DNA of 64,000 bases from Segatella copri (lineage in GTDB: Bacteria > Bacteroidota > Bacteroidia > Bacteroidales > Bacteroidaceae). A program made the position numbers and the translations under genes. The stretch lies in NCBI RefSeq assembly GCF_015074785.1, contig NZ_CP042464.1:2725001-2789000 (forward strand), given 5' to 3'. This document shows, one piece after another, positions 36,703 through 45,556 of this stretch. The notes below the pieces were generated by a model. The model did not search any database. It was not told where the DNA came from and worked only from the letters and a program-made list of their open reading frames with translations. Numbering within the stretch: position 1 is the stretch's first letter; every line of letters begins with the position of its first letter.

Positions 36703-39273
36703 ATGAGAAGATTTTCAGCCATCATATTCCTGCTGTGCACGTTCGCCCTGGCGATGAGCGCACAGCACATCCAGCGCAACTATCACGACCGCAGCATGTC
36801 GGACGTTCTCATCGACCTCGACAAGGCTTCCAAGCGCTACAAAATCAGTTTCATCTACAACGAACTGGAGGATTTCACAGTTACCCAGAACGTGAAGACA
36901 GCCAATATTCCCGATGCCATCCGCAAGGTAATCGGCTTCTATCCAATGCAGATGACCGTGGGCGACAGCCTCATCACGGTAGAATGCATACGCAAGAGCG
37001 AGCGCAAGCTGATAGGCAGACTGATAGACAATCACAATCTTCCTGTAGAATTCGCCAACATCCAGCTGCTCAACCCGAAGGATTCCTCCTTTCTCTGTGG
37101 AGGCGTGAGCAACGCCAATGGCGATTTCGTCATCCCCTGCCAGCAGAAACAGGCCCTCATGAAGGTTTCGTTCGTGGGCTACAAGACGATTTGCAAGCTG
37201 GTACCTATTGCCCGTATCGGAAATGTAAAGATGCAGGCGAATTCATACCTGTTGAAAGGTGTGACCGTTGAAGCCGCAAGGGTTGTAGAAAAAGTAGATA
37301 GACAAATCATCTTCCCTACAAAAGAGCAGGTGAAAACGGCTTCCAATGGTTATGATCTGTTGGACAACTTGTCTTTGCCTACCATTATCGTAAATCGAGC
37401 AGAACGCAAAGTTCAGTCATTAAAGGGCGGAGATGTGCAAATACGCATCAACGATGTCAAGGCTAGCATGCAAGATGTATTGGCTTTGCAGCCGGATGAA
37501 GTTACAAAGGTGGAATTCATCAATGTTCCAGGACTCAAATATGGAGACAGCAATCTGGATGCAGTCATCAACTACCAGGTCCGCCGACGCTATGCCGGTT
37601 ATGTGGGTGGAGTTTCTACGATGCAAGGCACCAAGGCAGGTTTCAATAATAGCGACGGTTATTTCAAATACAATGTGAAGAAATCGGAATTCAGCATCAA
37701 CTACAGTTTCTCCTATCGCTCGGTAGAGGAACGAAGCTATGAGAGTCTCGGTACTTATCATCTGCCCACAGGAGAAACTCTACATCGCAATTATTTAGGT
37801 TATGATTCTCCGTTCCTATACACCACCAATAATGTACAGTTGGGTTATAATCTTAGTGAGCCAGACAAATATACATTGAATGTACGGTTGAATTTCTACA
37901 ATCACAACAGTCCTGTGAGAGGCATGAACCAGCTTTATCAGGAAAGCGGCAAGGCAAATCAATATCTGCAAAACAACAGAAAAATGCTGGAGCAGATTCC
38001 ATCTCTGGACATTTATTATTCGCTCAACATGCCCCATGACCAGAACCTGGCTCTGAACCTGGTGGGTACTTACATCGGCACAGATTACCAGTATCGTATG
38101 AGGGAATATACGTTCAACAAATCGCCGGATGAATCTGTAAAGAACGCTCCGCTGACCGATTACAGTTATGATGCAACTGGTAGAAAGCGCTCTCTTATAG
38201 GTGAAGGAACATACAGCAAGAACTGGAAACAGATGGCTTTATCGGTAGGTGGACAATATAATATCAGCCACACAGATAACATCTATGTGGGAAGCAGTAA
38301 TGCTGATACAGAATTGAAGTACAGCAATCTCTATCTTTTCACCCAGCTACAGGGACAGCAGAAGTGGTTCAGTTATCAGGTGGGAGTTGGCGCAACCAGG
38401 TCTTCCATCCATCAGGGGGAGAACGGATACAGCAAATGGCTGTTTCGACCACAGGTAACTTTACAGGCAAAGGCTAGCGACCGTCTGAGTTTTAAATGGA
38501 GCAGCAAAATCACGTCAGACATCCCAAGCCTTTCCGACTTGAGCGAGTTGCGCCAATATTCCAACAGCTTTGAGGCGCGTGACGGCAATAGCGGTCTGAA
38601 GCCATTTACCGGCTACAACAATACCTTGTCGGCTTCCTGGAACATTCCGCTGATGTCTGTGTACCTGGAGGGAAACTGGACGTATTACGACAAGCCTATA
38701 GCTACTTCTATCTTGCCCGAAAAGCGGGAGGATGGCTCTTATCTCTTTGTGAGCAAACCGGAGAATCAGAAGAGTCATGATTACAAGCACCTGCTGTTGA
38801 CTCCTGAAGTTCACCTCATCAAGGATCATCTGGATTTGAACCTCATGTGCGAGTATCAGAATGTCAAGACAAAGGGTTTGGATTATTCCCACGAGTTCAA
38901 TTACTTCAGTTATGGAGCAGAAATTCGGTACATGACGGGCAATTGGAACATTGGCTATGGTGCCTATAAGGTGGAAAAGAGTTTTTGGGGAGAAAAGACA
39001 AACGGCGGAGAGCCAACCTCCAATCTTGCCGTAACCTACAGTTATAAGAACTGGCAGTTTGGCGTTCTCGGATTATTCGTATTCTATCCTCATGGCTGCG
39101 TGTATAAGGATGAACTTTTCAACAAGTATGTGCAGCAGAAGAACAAGGTACGCCTTGCAGACCAGGGCAACATGCTTGTCTTTGCTGCCAGCTTCAACTT
39201 CAGCCATGGCCGCAGATACCATACAGGCAGCCGTAAGCTGAACAATAGCGATAGAGATAATGGTATCAGATAG
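36703..39273 (+). CDS. TonB-dependent-receptor-like outer-membrane barrel with STN domain
   Basis: 856 residues. Signal peptide ending AMSAQ, then an STN-like domain at about 25-90 (NYHDRSMSDVLIDLDKASKRYKISFIYNE), a carboxypeptidase-regulatory-like domain at about 107-185 (LIGRLIDNHNLPVEFANIQLL), a plug-like segment and a 14905-type outer membrane barrel to the C-terminus. The STN domain normally passes a ligand signal to an anti-sigma factor, which fits the two genes directly upstream (22 bases). No clear TonB box. Substrate unknown. The C-terminus ends GRRYHTGSRKLNNSDRDNGIR rather than an aromatic residue, as in this subgroup. Confidence 0.85.
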   Translation: MRRFSAIIFLLCTFALAMSAQHIQRNYHDRSMSDVLIDLDKASKRYKISFIYNELEDFTVTQNVKTANIPDAIRKVIGFYPMQMTVGDSLITVECIRKSERKLIGRLIDNHNLPVEFANIQLLNPKDSSFLCGGVSNANGDFVIPCQQKQALMKVSFVGYKTICKLVPIARIGNVKMQANSYLLKGVTVEAARVVEKVDRQIIFPTKEQVKTASNGYDLLDNLSLPTIIVNRAERKVQSLKGGDVQIRINDVKASMQDVLALQPDEVTKVEFINVPGLKYGDSNLDAVINYQVRRRYAGYVGGVSTMQGTKAGFNNSDGYFKYNVKKSEFSINYSFSYRSVEERSYESLGTYHLPTGETLHRNYLGYDSPFLYTTNNVQLGYNLSEPDKYTLNVRLNFYNHNSPVRGMNQLYQESGKANQYLQNNRKMLEQIPSLDIYYSLNMPHDQNLALNLVGTYIGTDYQYRMREYTFNKSPDESVKNAPLTDYSYDATGRKRSLIGEGTYSKNWKQMALSVGGQYNISHTDNIYVGSSNADTELKYSNLYLFTQLQGQQKWFSYQVGVGATRSSIHQGENGYSKWLFRPQVTLQAKASDRLSFKWSSKITSDIPSLSDLSELRQYSNSFEARDGNSGLKPFTGYNNTLSASWNIPLMSVYLEGNWTYYDKPIATSILPEKREDGSYLFVSKPENQKSHDYKHLLLTPEVHLIKDHLDLNLMCEYQNVKTKGLDYSHEFNYFSYGAEIRYMTGNWNIGYGAYKVEKSFWGEKTNGGEPTSNLAVTYSYKNWQFGVLGLFVFYPHGCVYKDELFNKYVQQKNKVRLADQGNMLVFAASFNFSHGRRYHTGSRKLNNSDRDNGIR

Positions 39274-39308
39274 AATAGTTTTATATTTTCCTGAAATCAC
39301 AAATAAGC

Positions 39309-39345
39309 AAAAGGCTGAACTTCCTCACCCGAAGTTCAGCCTTTT
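39309..39345 (+). terminator. rho-independent terminator of the sigma/barrel operon
   Basis: Perfect 15-bp stem AAAAGGCTGAACTTC (39309-39323) / complement (39331-39345), 7-base loop, T run. Confidence 0.92.
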
Positions 39346-39371
39346 TGCATGTCATCAGTAATCCAAATACG

Positions 39372-39437
39372 CATTTTATCGTTTATAGACGACAAAAACA
39401 CCCACATTTTATCGCCTATAGACGATGAAAACGACGA
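39372..39437. repeat. 33-bp direct repeat, 2 units, between convergent genes
   Basis: CATTTTATCG(T/C)(T/C)TATAGACGA begins at 39372 and 39405, exactly 33 bases apart. No start codon or -7 box is close; the surrounding genes converge here. Confidence 0.75.
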
Positions 39438-39456
39438 CTTGTAGTTATAAAAAATA

Positions 39457-39498
39457 ATCTTTCTAACTGGAAAAAATTTTTTTTCCAGTTAGAAAGAT
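39457..39498 (-). terminator. rho-independent terminator of the TPR gene
   Basis: ATCTTTCTAACTGG (39457-39470) and complement (39485-39498) with an A6/T8 centre. It follows the minus-strand TPR gene by 14 bases. Confidence 0.9.
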
Positions 39499-39511
39499 GA
39501 AATTCTATTAT

Positions 39512-40384
39512 TCAGTATTCGTTATGGAAAACCTTATAGGGGTCCATCTGCTGCATTTTTTCCTTTATTTTCTGCTCTATTCCCTCTGATGGTTCCGGAA
39601 TTTCGGCACTCATTTCCTTGGCTGCAGCCTCATCCTCGGCAGCACCGGCACTATCACCCAGACTTCTGCGAACCTCGCTGCGCTCGCGATACGCATCAAT
39701 AGAGAAAGGATTTACCTCCATCACCTTACCGTAGGTCTGTTCAGCCTCCTCCATCTTTCCCTGCGCCTTCTCTACACGAGCCTTCAGTAACAGCACATCC
39801 TCGTTGCCCGGAATATGCTCATAGAGGAAAGTTGCATCGAGTTCTGCCTCGGAAAGCTGAGCCTGATCCAACAGGATGCTGCCACGAAGCAATCGGGCGG
39901 CATAGAAATCCTCACGCTTGCCTATCGCCTCAGTCAGCATTGACACGGCACGGGGTGCATCGCCCAGCCCTCTGCAGGCTCTGGCATAGAAGAAATACGT
40001 CTCTACATTCTCAGCATCCAGCTGCAGAGCCTTGTCGCACACATCCGTCATGGCGATATAATCCTCCATCATATACGCCACATCCGCCATACGCAGCAAT
40101 ACTGCTATGTTATCAGTCTGTGCCTCCGAGATTTTCTGCAACTGGGCGTAAGCCTTCTGCAAATCGCCCATAGAGATGTAAGCCTGCGAAAGATAGTCGC
40201 GGCATTCCAGATCTTCAGCATTCAGCTGCAGAGCGTGTTCCAAAGACTTGGCTGCAAGGTCAAATTGATGCATGCGGAGAGCACGAACACCTTCATATTT
40301 CACCTTGTCGAAGCCCTTTTCCTTCGTTTCTCTCACTTCTTCGGTAGTTTTTTGCCCACCAAATAGCTTTTTCAATATGTTCAT
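39512..40384 (-). CDS. tetratricopeptide repeat protein
   Basis: 290 residues, no signal peptide or TM helix. A short charged N-terminus (MNILKKLFGGQKTTEEVRETKEKGFDK is not all one motif; GGQKT is not a P-loop) is followed by about six TPRs from residue 28 to 260, e.g. ALRMHQFDLAAKSLEHALQL and GDLQKAYAQLQKISEAQ. C-terminal tail rich in Glu and Lys. Probably a cytosolic scaffold; partner unknown. Transcribed alone. Confidence 0.85.
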   Translation of the reverse strand: MNILKKLFGGQKTTEEVRETKEKGFDKVKYEGVRALRMHQFDLAAKSLEHALQLNAEDLECRDYLSQAYISMGDLQKAYAQLQKISEAQTDNIAVLLRMADVAYMMEDYIAMTDVCDKALQLDAENVETYFFYARACRGLGDAPRAVSMLTEAIGKREDFYAARLLRGSILLDQAQLSEAELDATFLYEHIPGNEDVLLLKARVEKAQGKMEEAEQTYGKVMEVNPFSIDAYRERSEVRRSLGDSAGAAEDEAAAKEMSAEIPEPSEGIEQKIKEKMQQMDPYKVFHNEY

Positions 40385-40613
40385 AATTCAACAGTTTATT
40401 TAGGTTTTGAATTGTTTTTGTTGAAATCGTATCAAACGACAGGGCAAAAATACGAATAAAATCCCGAAAAACGCCCCTTTTTTGGAAGAAATATTTTCTT
40501 TTTTCTGATTACGAGAAGAAAAACATAAACTGAGACGGGTAGTTAGCAACACCATAAGTGTCTGCTTTTTAGTGAGTTATAAGTATTTCTCAATTCTACT
40601 AAAGGCTTCAAAC

Positions 40614-40803
40614 GTCTCAGTCTCAGTTGTCTCAGTTGTTTTTCAAGAACCCCCTCTTCTTCTTTTATTCTTATATATATATTATATATTTATATATAAT
40701 TAATTAATAATCAACAAGTTACAAAATGGAAAAAGGGAAAGAAAGAGAAAAAGGGGAAAATGATACCCCCTTATTTTTTAACTGAGACAACTGAGACTGA
40801 GAC
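40614..40803. repeat. inverted-repeat cassette 1 (24-bp perfect arms)
   Basis: Arm GTCTCAGTCTCAGTTGTCTC... at 40614-40637 and its exact 24-base complement at 40780-40803. Between them are a pyrimidine-rich run, an AT core (TATATATAATTAATTAATAA at 40691-40710) and a purine-rich run. Together with cassette 2 it explains most of the 940-base gap 40385-41325; nothing coding is visible. Confidence 0.8.
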
Positions 40804-40874
40804 TGCTTCCAATTAATTGGAATGCCACTTTTTGTATTAACTATCTGATAATAAGCCTTCTAGAAAAAGAGGAA

Positions 40875-41081
40875 GCGTTCCAGTTCCAGTTGTTCCAATT
40901 ATTTTTTCAGCATATCCCTTCTACCCCTATTTTTATAAATATTTATATATATTATATATATAATTAATTAATAATCAATATATTATATAACATAAAGAAG
41001 TAAAGAGAAATGACAAGCGAAAGATATGAACCCACTCAAAATTAATTGGAACAACTGGAACAATTGGAACAACCGGAACGC
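40875..41081. repeat. inverted-repeat cassette 2, paralogue of cassette 1
   Basis: Same plan with different arms: GCGTTCCAGTTCCAGTTG... at 40875-40901, and a longer complement with 9-bp TGGAACAAC steps at 41043-41081. The core TATATATAATTAATTAATAATCAA-type 24-mer (40955-40978) is identical to cassette 1 at 40691-40714. Confidence 0.8.
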
Positions 41082-41198
41082 AGCCCCTAGAAAATCCCCT
41101 CTTCTCTAGAAGGCAAGCCCAATCCATTTGCTTTTCCACTTAAATACTCTCTTCAATTATGCATGTAACTGACAAGGATTAGATAAAAAGCAGATAAA

Positions 41199-41263
41199 TT
41201 TCCTTTTTAAAAGGAAATAATCACCGATTTCTTTCCTTTTTAGAAGGAAAGTTTGTATCTTTG
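41199..41263 (+). promoter_or_regulatory. 33-bp promoter repeat (2 palindromic units) of the second DUF4143 ATPase
   Basis: TTTCCTTTTTA(A/G)AAGGAAA occurs at 41199 and 41232, 33 bases apart; each unit is itself a palindrome. The -7 element TATCTTTG is at 41256-41263, within the last unit. Start codon 63 bases further on. Confidence 0.8.
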
Positions 41264-41325
41264 CAACCGAGTGTAGGTATCTACATATTAACAATAAAAT
41301 AATCAGTAATAAAGAAGGTACACAA

Positions 41326-42621
41326 ATGGAACTACGCAGCACATTTCAGTCAATCATTTCCTTGCACCAAGAGGAATTACCTTTTGCCTTGCAAGAGAGA
41401 AGCACCCAACTTCCGTTGGATGGAAACCGCATCGTGACAGTTACAGGCATTCGCCGTTGCGGAAAGTCATCATTATTGGGACTTACGATTAATCGCCTGC
41501 TACAACAAGGAACTCCAAAAGAGCGCATCCTCTATGTTGGCTTCGACGATGAACGTTTTCTTTCCATGTCGCCCGAAGACTTCGATGAATTGCTGCAAGC
41601 TTATCGTGAAATGTATTCTGATACATCGCTTAAGGATGTTTATATGTTTTTTGATGAGATACAACTCATAGAGGGCTGGGAGCTCTTTGTTCTCCGGGTG
41701 TATAAGAATTATTGCAAGCATATCTATATAACAGGTAGCACAGCCAAGATGCTTTCAGAAGAAATGGCTTCCGCTTTGCGAGGATGGCCTGACGAATATC
41801 GCGAGTATCCTTTGAGTTTCAAGGAATATTTGGCGTTCAAAGGCACCAAGGCAAATCCATTTAGCGAAACTGGAAAGGCAAAGTTGGCGGTCTCCTTCCG
41901 CGGTTATTGCGAGGAGGGCGGTTTTCCAGAGGTTGTTCTCGAAAAAAGCAAGATAGAAAAAGTCAAAATCCTGCAATCTTACTTCAACACCATGCTCTTC
42001 AGGGATATGGTGGAGCATTATCATATCGGAGCTTCTCCTTCGGTGGTGCGTTATTTCTTAAAGCGTGTGATGAACAATCTCACGAAGCCGACTAGCGTGA
42101 ACAATATTTATAACGACTTGAAGTCGCAAGGTTTAAAGGTCTCCAAGGATTCCCTCTATCTGTGGCTCGACTATGCTTGCAATATTTTCATGTTTCGCAA
42201 AGTGGAAAAATACGATAAGTCGATGGTAAAACAGCGTTCTGCTCCTGCCAAGTATTATGTGGCTGACATTGCCCTGCGCAATGCCGTATTATTGCCTGAG
42301 AGCGAAGATGCAGGCAAGGCTTTGGAGAATATTGTTTATCTCAACTTAGAGAGAACACTTGGAGAAGAGGACGGGATTTTCTACTTCTATGAATCGAAGG
42401 AATGCGACTTCGTTGTGAAAAAGGGCGAGCGTGTAGCTGAGCTGATACAAGTCTGCTGGACATTGAATGATGATAACATAGAACGAGAGATAGGAGGCTT
42501 AATAGCTGCCTCCTCCGTTACAGGTTGCAAACAGGGTAAAATCATCACTTTCTCCCAACGGGAGACCTTCGAACGAGACGGAATAAGGATTGAGGTTATG
42601 CCGATATGGGAGATGGAATAG
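41326..42621 (+). CDS. AAA ATPase with DUF4143 domain (second copy, divergent)
   Basis: 431 residues. Walker A VTGIRRCGKSSLL, Walker B MFFDEIQLIEGW, sensor YITGSTAKML, then DUF4143: LTKPTSVNNIYNDLKSQGLKVSKDSL and the nuclease-like tail ESKECDFVVKKGERVAELIQV, where the second acidic position reads ELIQ rather than ExK, so nuclease activity is doubtful. Different subfamily from the 32158 gene. Own promoter with a 33-bp palindromic duplication. Start at 41326 (MELRSTFQSI) fits the leader length. Confidence 0.88.
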   Translation: MELRSTFQSIISLHQEELPFALQERSTQLPLDGNRIVTVTGIRRCGKSSLLGLTINRLLQQGTPKERILYVGFDDERFLSMSPEDFDELLQAYREMYSDTSLKDVYMFFDEIQLIEGWELFVLRVYKNYCKHIYITGSTAKMLSEEMASALRGWPDEYREYPLSFKEYLAFKGTKANPFSETGKAKLAVSFRGYCEEGGFPEVVLEKSKIEKVKILQSYFNTMLFRDMVEHYHIGASPSVVRYFLKRVMNNLTKPTSVNNIYNDLKSQGLKVSKDSLYLWLDYACNIFMFRKVEKYDKSMVKQRSAPAKYYVADIALRNAVLLPESEDAGKALENIVYLNLERTLGEEDGIFYFYESKECDFVVKKGERVAELIQVCWTLNDDNIEREIGGLIAASSVTGCKQGKIITFSQRETFERDGIRIEVMPIWEME

Positions 42622-42670
42622 AAAAGCATAAAAATTCCTTAAATAAAGCAACTTTTAGAATTATTTCGAA

Positions 42671-42737
42671 GTATAGTTAGAAATATTTTCGTATTTTTGC
42701 AAAGTATACTTTAAAATATTTCTGTATGGACAAGCAA
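42671..42737 (+). repeat. imperfect 33-bp duplication across a promoter
   Basis: AGTATAGTTAGAAATATTTT begins at 42671 and AGTATACTTTAAAATATTTC at 42704 (33-base step). The -7 box TATTTTTG (42693-42700) lies in the first copy; the matching place in the second copy is the start of the small ORF at 42726. AAAGTATACTTT (42702-42713) is also a 12-bp palindrome. Confidence 0.6.
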
Positions 42738-42770
42738 ATTATTAGAAATATCATCATAGACTGTAGATAA
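42726..42770 (+). CDS. 14-codon upstream ORF abutting the His/Cys-rich gene
   Basis: ATG at 42726 gives MDKQIIRNIIIDCR and stops with TAA directly next to the ATG of the next gene (TAAATG). Same frame. Might be a leader peptide or coupling device. It may equally be chance in a short AT-rich leader. Confidence 0.4.
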   Translation: MDKQIIRNIIIDCR

Positions 42771-43136
42771 ATGCAGAGGATAACGCATAAGAGAATCAGA
42801 ATTTCCTGGCTGCTGCTATTGGTTTACCTGCCGATGCTGCTGGCCGTTACGTTTCACCACCATGGTGAAGCGCAGGGAACTCATACTGATTTCTATTGTG
42901 CCGATTGTGCCCATCATGTTCATCACGACAGCCATCTGACTGCCCTGCAGAATACCATGCACGACTGTGTGCTTTGCCAATTGCAAAGCACTCCTTATCT
43001 GGCTCCATCCCTCGTGGTTTGGGTTGCCATCGCCGTGCTCCATCTCTCCCCTCGCCGTGCCTTCTGCTCTCCTTGCTTGTGCAGGGCGAAGGGGGTAAAA
43101 TCTACCCGTGCTCCACCTTATTCTCTATTTTTATAA
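42771..43136 (+). CDS. His/Cys-rich small membrane protein, likely metal-related
   Basis: 121 residues. One N-terminal TM or signal segment (WLLLLVYLPMLLAVTF) followed by HHHGEAQGTHTDFYCADCAHHVHHDSH, then MHDCVLCQ, and a second hydrophobic segment (LVVWVAIAVLHL). Three CxxC or HH clusters suggest binding of zinc or copper. I recall similar His/CxxC proteins (DUF2946-like) before metal TonB receptors, but the family name is uncertain. It is 39 bases upstream of such a receptor and probably co-transcribed. Confidence 0.75.
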   Translation: MQRITHKRIRISWLLLLVYLPMLLAVTFHHHGEAQGTHTDFYCADCAHHVHHDSHLTALQNTMHDCVLCQLQSTPYLAPSLVVWVAIAVLHLSPRRAFCSPCLCRAKGVKSTRAPPYSLFL

Positions 43137-43175
43137 ATAATTGAATATTAACAGAATAAGGTAACAAATAACATA

Positions 43176-45380
43176 ATGAGAACAATATTGAAAGCAATAT
43201 TGCTGATGAGTCTGTGCTCATCGGCAACAGCCCCTGCTATGGCTATAAACAGAGCAAATCATGATAAGAAGGAAGCAAACATTCATGAAGAGGAAACAAA
43301 CGATTCTACCAGACACCAGCCGCTGACGGAATCAAGCGTGAAACTGAACGAAGTGGTGGTAACAGGATTGACGGGCAGCCAGAAGCTCAAGCAGTCGCCA
43401 GCACCCATCTCTTTCGTTTCTGCCCGCCAACTCGAAATGCAGCCTTCAACCAACATCATCGACGCCATCGCTCATCAGCCAGGCGTTTCGCAGATTACCA
43501 CAGGAAGCGGAATCTCCAAACCCGTGATACGTGGATTGGGATTTAACCATGTGGTCGTAGTGAATGATGGAGTCAGACAGGAAGGACAGCAATGGGGCGA
43601 TGAACATGGAATAGAAATCGACCCGGCTTCGGTTCATTCCGTAGAGATTCTGAAAGGTCCGGCAAGTCTCATGTATGGATCGGATGCGATGGCAGGCGTC
43701 CTCATCTTCCACTCCGCTCCTACCCTTGCCAAGGGCGACATGAGAGCAAATTTCTCAACGGGTTACCAAACCAACAACGGTCTTTTTGATTATTCGCTCA
43801 ACTTTGCCGGCAACCAGGGCGGCTTTGTATGGAACACCCGCTACAGCGGAAAGATGGCGCATGCCTACAAGAACAAATACGATGGTTATGTATTCGGTTC
43901 ATCACTCAGAGAGCAGGCATTCTCGCAGCTTCTAGGCTGGAACTACCGCCAGGGGCATTCGCATCTCACACTCGATTATTATCATCTCACTCCGGGCATC
44001 GTAGAGGGAGAAAGAGATGAGAAAACGGGCGAGCTGGAAGTTCCCGATGGCTACGATGCCAAAAGTTACGGCAAGCCGATGCCTTATCAGCAGATTCATC
44101 ATTACAAGGCTGTACTTGATAATTCCTGGTTCCTGGGCGACGGCAATCTGAAGTTCCTCCTGGGTTATCAGCAGAACCGCCGTCAGGAGTTTGAGGAGGA
44201 AGAGAATCCGAAGGAATGCGGACTCGACTTCATGCTCCATACCTTGAATTACGACCTGCATTATCTCTCGCCGGAAATGAATGGATGGAAGTTCTCTACG
44301 GGCATCAACGGCATGTGGCAGCAGTCGGTTAATAAAGGTTCTGAATTTCTGATTCCAGCCTATCATCTCTTCGATTATGGTGTATTTGCCACGGTGAGCA
44401 AGGAGATTGGCAAACTGAACCTGAGCGGCGGCATCAGATACGATCATCGCCACCTGCACAGCGAGGCTTTGAGAGAAGAGGATGATGCTGAATCGAATGA
44501 TTCATTCCGCTTCCAGGCCTTTAAGCGCAGCTTTGAAGGAGTAACCGGAAGCATCGGATTGGCTTATGAAATCCTGCCTGATTTCAATCTGAAGCTGAAC
44601 CTGGCAAGAGGATTCCGTGCTCCAAACATCAGCGAATTATCATCGAATGGTGTGCACGAGGGAACCCAGCGATACGAATTGGGAAATACCAATCTGAAGC
44701 CAGAGAACAGCTGGCAATTCGACCTTGGTCTGGATTATTCTTCGCCTATCATTTCGGCAGAGCTCTCGCTGTTTGCCAATCGCATCAACCATTACATCTA
44801 TAGCGAGAAGTTGGCAGATGAGAACAATCAGCCTGTCCTCATCGACGACACGCCAGCCTATCAGTTTACTTCGGGCAACGCCCGCATTCTGGGTGGTGAG
44901 GCGAGCATCGACATCCACCCTGTGGAGCATCTGCATATCGGCAACACCTTCTCGTATGTCAACTCGGTTCAGCTGCATCAGCCATCCGAATCAAAGTATC
45001 TGCCATTCACCCCAGCCCCTCGCTGGGTTTCGGATGTAAGGTATGAGTTTGTCTGCGACGGCAAGACTTTCGACCATCTCTTCGTAAAACTACAGATGGA
45101 TTGCAATCTCCGCCAGAACCATTATTTCGCAGCCAACGATACGGAGACCGCTACGCCATCGTACACTTTATTAAATATGTATGCCGGTACCGACGTGAAG
45201 CTCCATGGCAAGCGCCTTCTCTCGCTCTATCTTTCGGGCGAGAACCTTACCAACCGTGCTTACCAGAACCACCTGAGCCGTCTGAAGTATCTTGACGTAA
45301 ACCAGGTTACAGGCAGAAGAGGCGTTTACAATATGGGCCGCAACTTCAGCATAAAGATAGTGGTTCCGATAGAGCTGTAA
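43176..45380 (+). CDS. TonB-dependent outer-membrane receptor, ZnuD-like (metal) type
   Basis: 734 residues. Signal peptide, N-terminal TonB-box-like region (VKLNEVVVTG), plug with PVIRGLGFNHVVVVNDGVRQ, RQEGQQWGDEHGIEIDP and VEILKGPASLMYGSDAMAGV, then a 22-strand barrel with His/Asp/Glu-rich loops (HHYKAVL, REEDDAESNDS), ending IKIVVPIEL. The EGQQWGDEHG stretch is shared with zinc receptors of the ZnuD type. Not a SusC: there is no carboxypeptidase-regulatory domain and no SusD next to it. Partner of the His/Cys-rich gene upstream. Zinc is an inference; copper or another ligand is possible. Confidence 0.88.
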   Translation: MRTILKAILLMSLCSSATAPAMAINRANHDKKEANIHEEETNDSTRHQPLTESSVKLNEVVVTGLTGSQKLKQSPAPISFVSARQLEMQPSTNIIDAIAHQPGVSQITTGSGISKPVIRGLGFNHVVVVNDGVRQEGQQWGDEHGIEIDPASVHSVEILKGPASLMYGSDAMAGVLIFHSAPTLAKGDMRANFSTGYQTNNGLFDYSLNFAGNQGGFVWNTRYSGKMAHAYKNKYDGYVFGSSLREQAFSQLLGWNYRQGHSHLTLDYYHLTPGIVEGERDEKTGELEVPDGYDAKSYGKPMPYQQIHHYKAVLDNSWFLGDGNLKFLLGYQQNRRQEFEEEENPKECGLDFMLHTLNYDLHYLSPEMNGWKFSTGINGMWQQSVNKGSEFLIPAYHLFDYGVFATVSKEIGKLNLSGGIRYDHRHLHSEALREEDDAESNDSFRFQAFKRSFEGVTGSIGLAYEILPDFNLKLNLARGFRAPNISELSSNGVHEGTQRYELGNTNLKPENSWQFDLGLDYSSPIISAELSLFANRINHYIYSEKLADENNQPVLIDDTPAYQFTSGNARILGGEASIDIHPVEHLHIGNTFSYVNSVQLHQPSESKYLPFTPAPRWVSDVRYEFVCDGKTFDHLFVKLQMDCNLRQNHYFAANDTETATPSYTLLNMYAGTDVKLHGKRLLSLYLSGENLTNRAYQNHLSRLKYLDVNQVTGRRGVYNMGRNFSIKIVVPIEL

Positions 45381-45436
45381 CTCCTCTTTTAGGATAAGCA
45401 ATTCCTCATCAGGAATCAGAATTTTGAATAAACAAG

Positions 45437-45499
45437 TGCCGATAAAGATGCCAAAAGCTGCCGGAAAAGCAACTTTTGGCGTCATTATCGGCATTTTTT
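45437..45499 (+). terminator. rho-independent terminator
   Basis: TGCCGATAA (45437-45445) with TTATCGGCA (45485-45493), inner stem GCCAAAAG/CTTTTGGC, T6 run. Confidence 0.85.
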
Positions 45500-45544
45500 C
45501 GTCTAATTATTAGACAAACATTACTACTTTTCTATGATATTTCG

Positions 45545-45552
45545 TAACTTTG
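45545..45552 (+). promoter_or_regulatory. -7 element of the NtrC-type gene
   Basis: TAACTTTG ends 4 bases before the ATG at 45557, implying a leaderless or nearly leaderless mRNA. Confidence 0.7.
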
Positions 45553-45556
45553 CACC

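Noticed and set aside
37420..37761. 113-codon minus frame within the barrel gene
   Set aside because: Antisense shadow without any motif or promoter.
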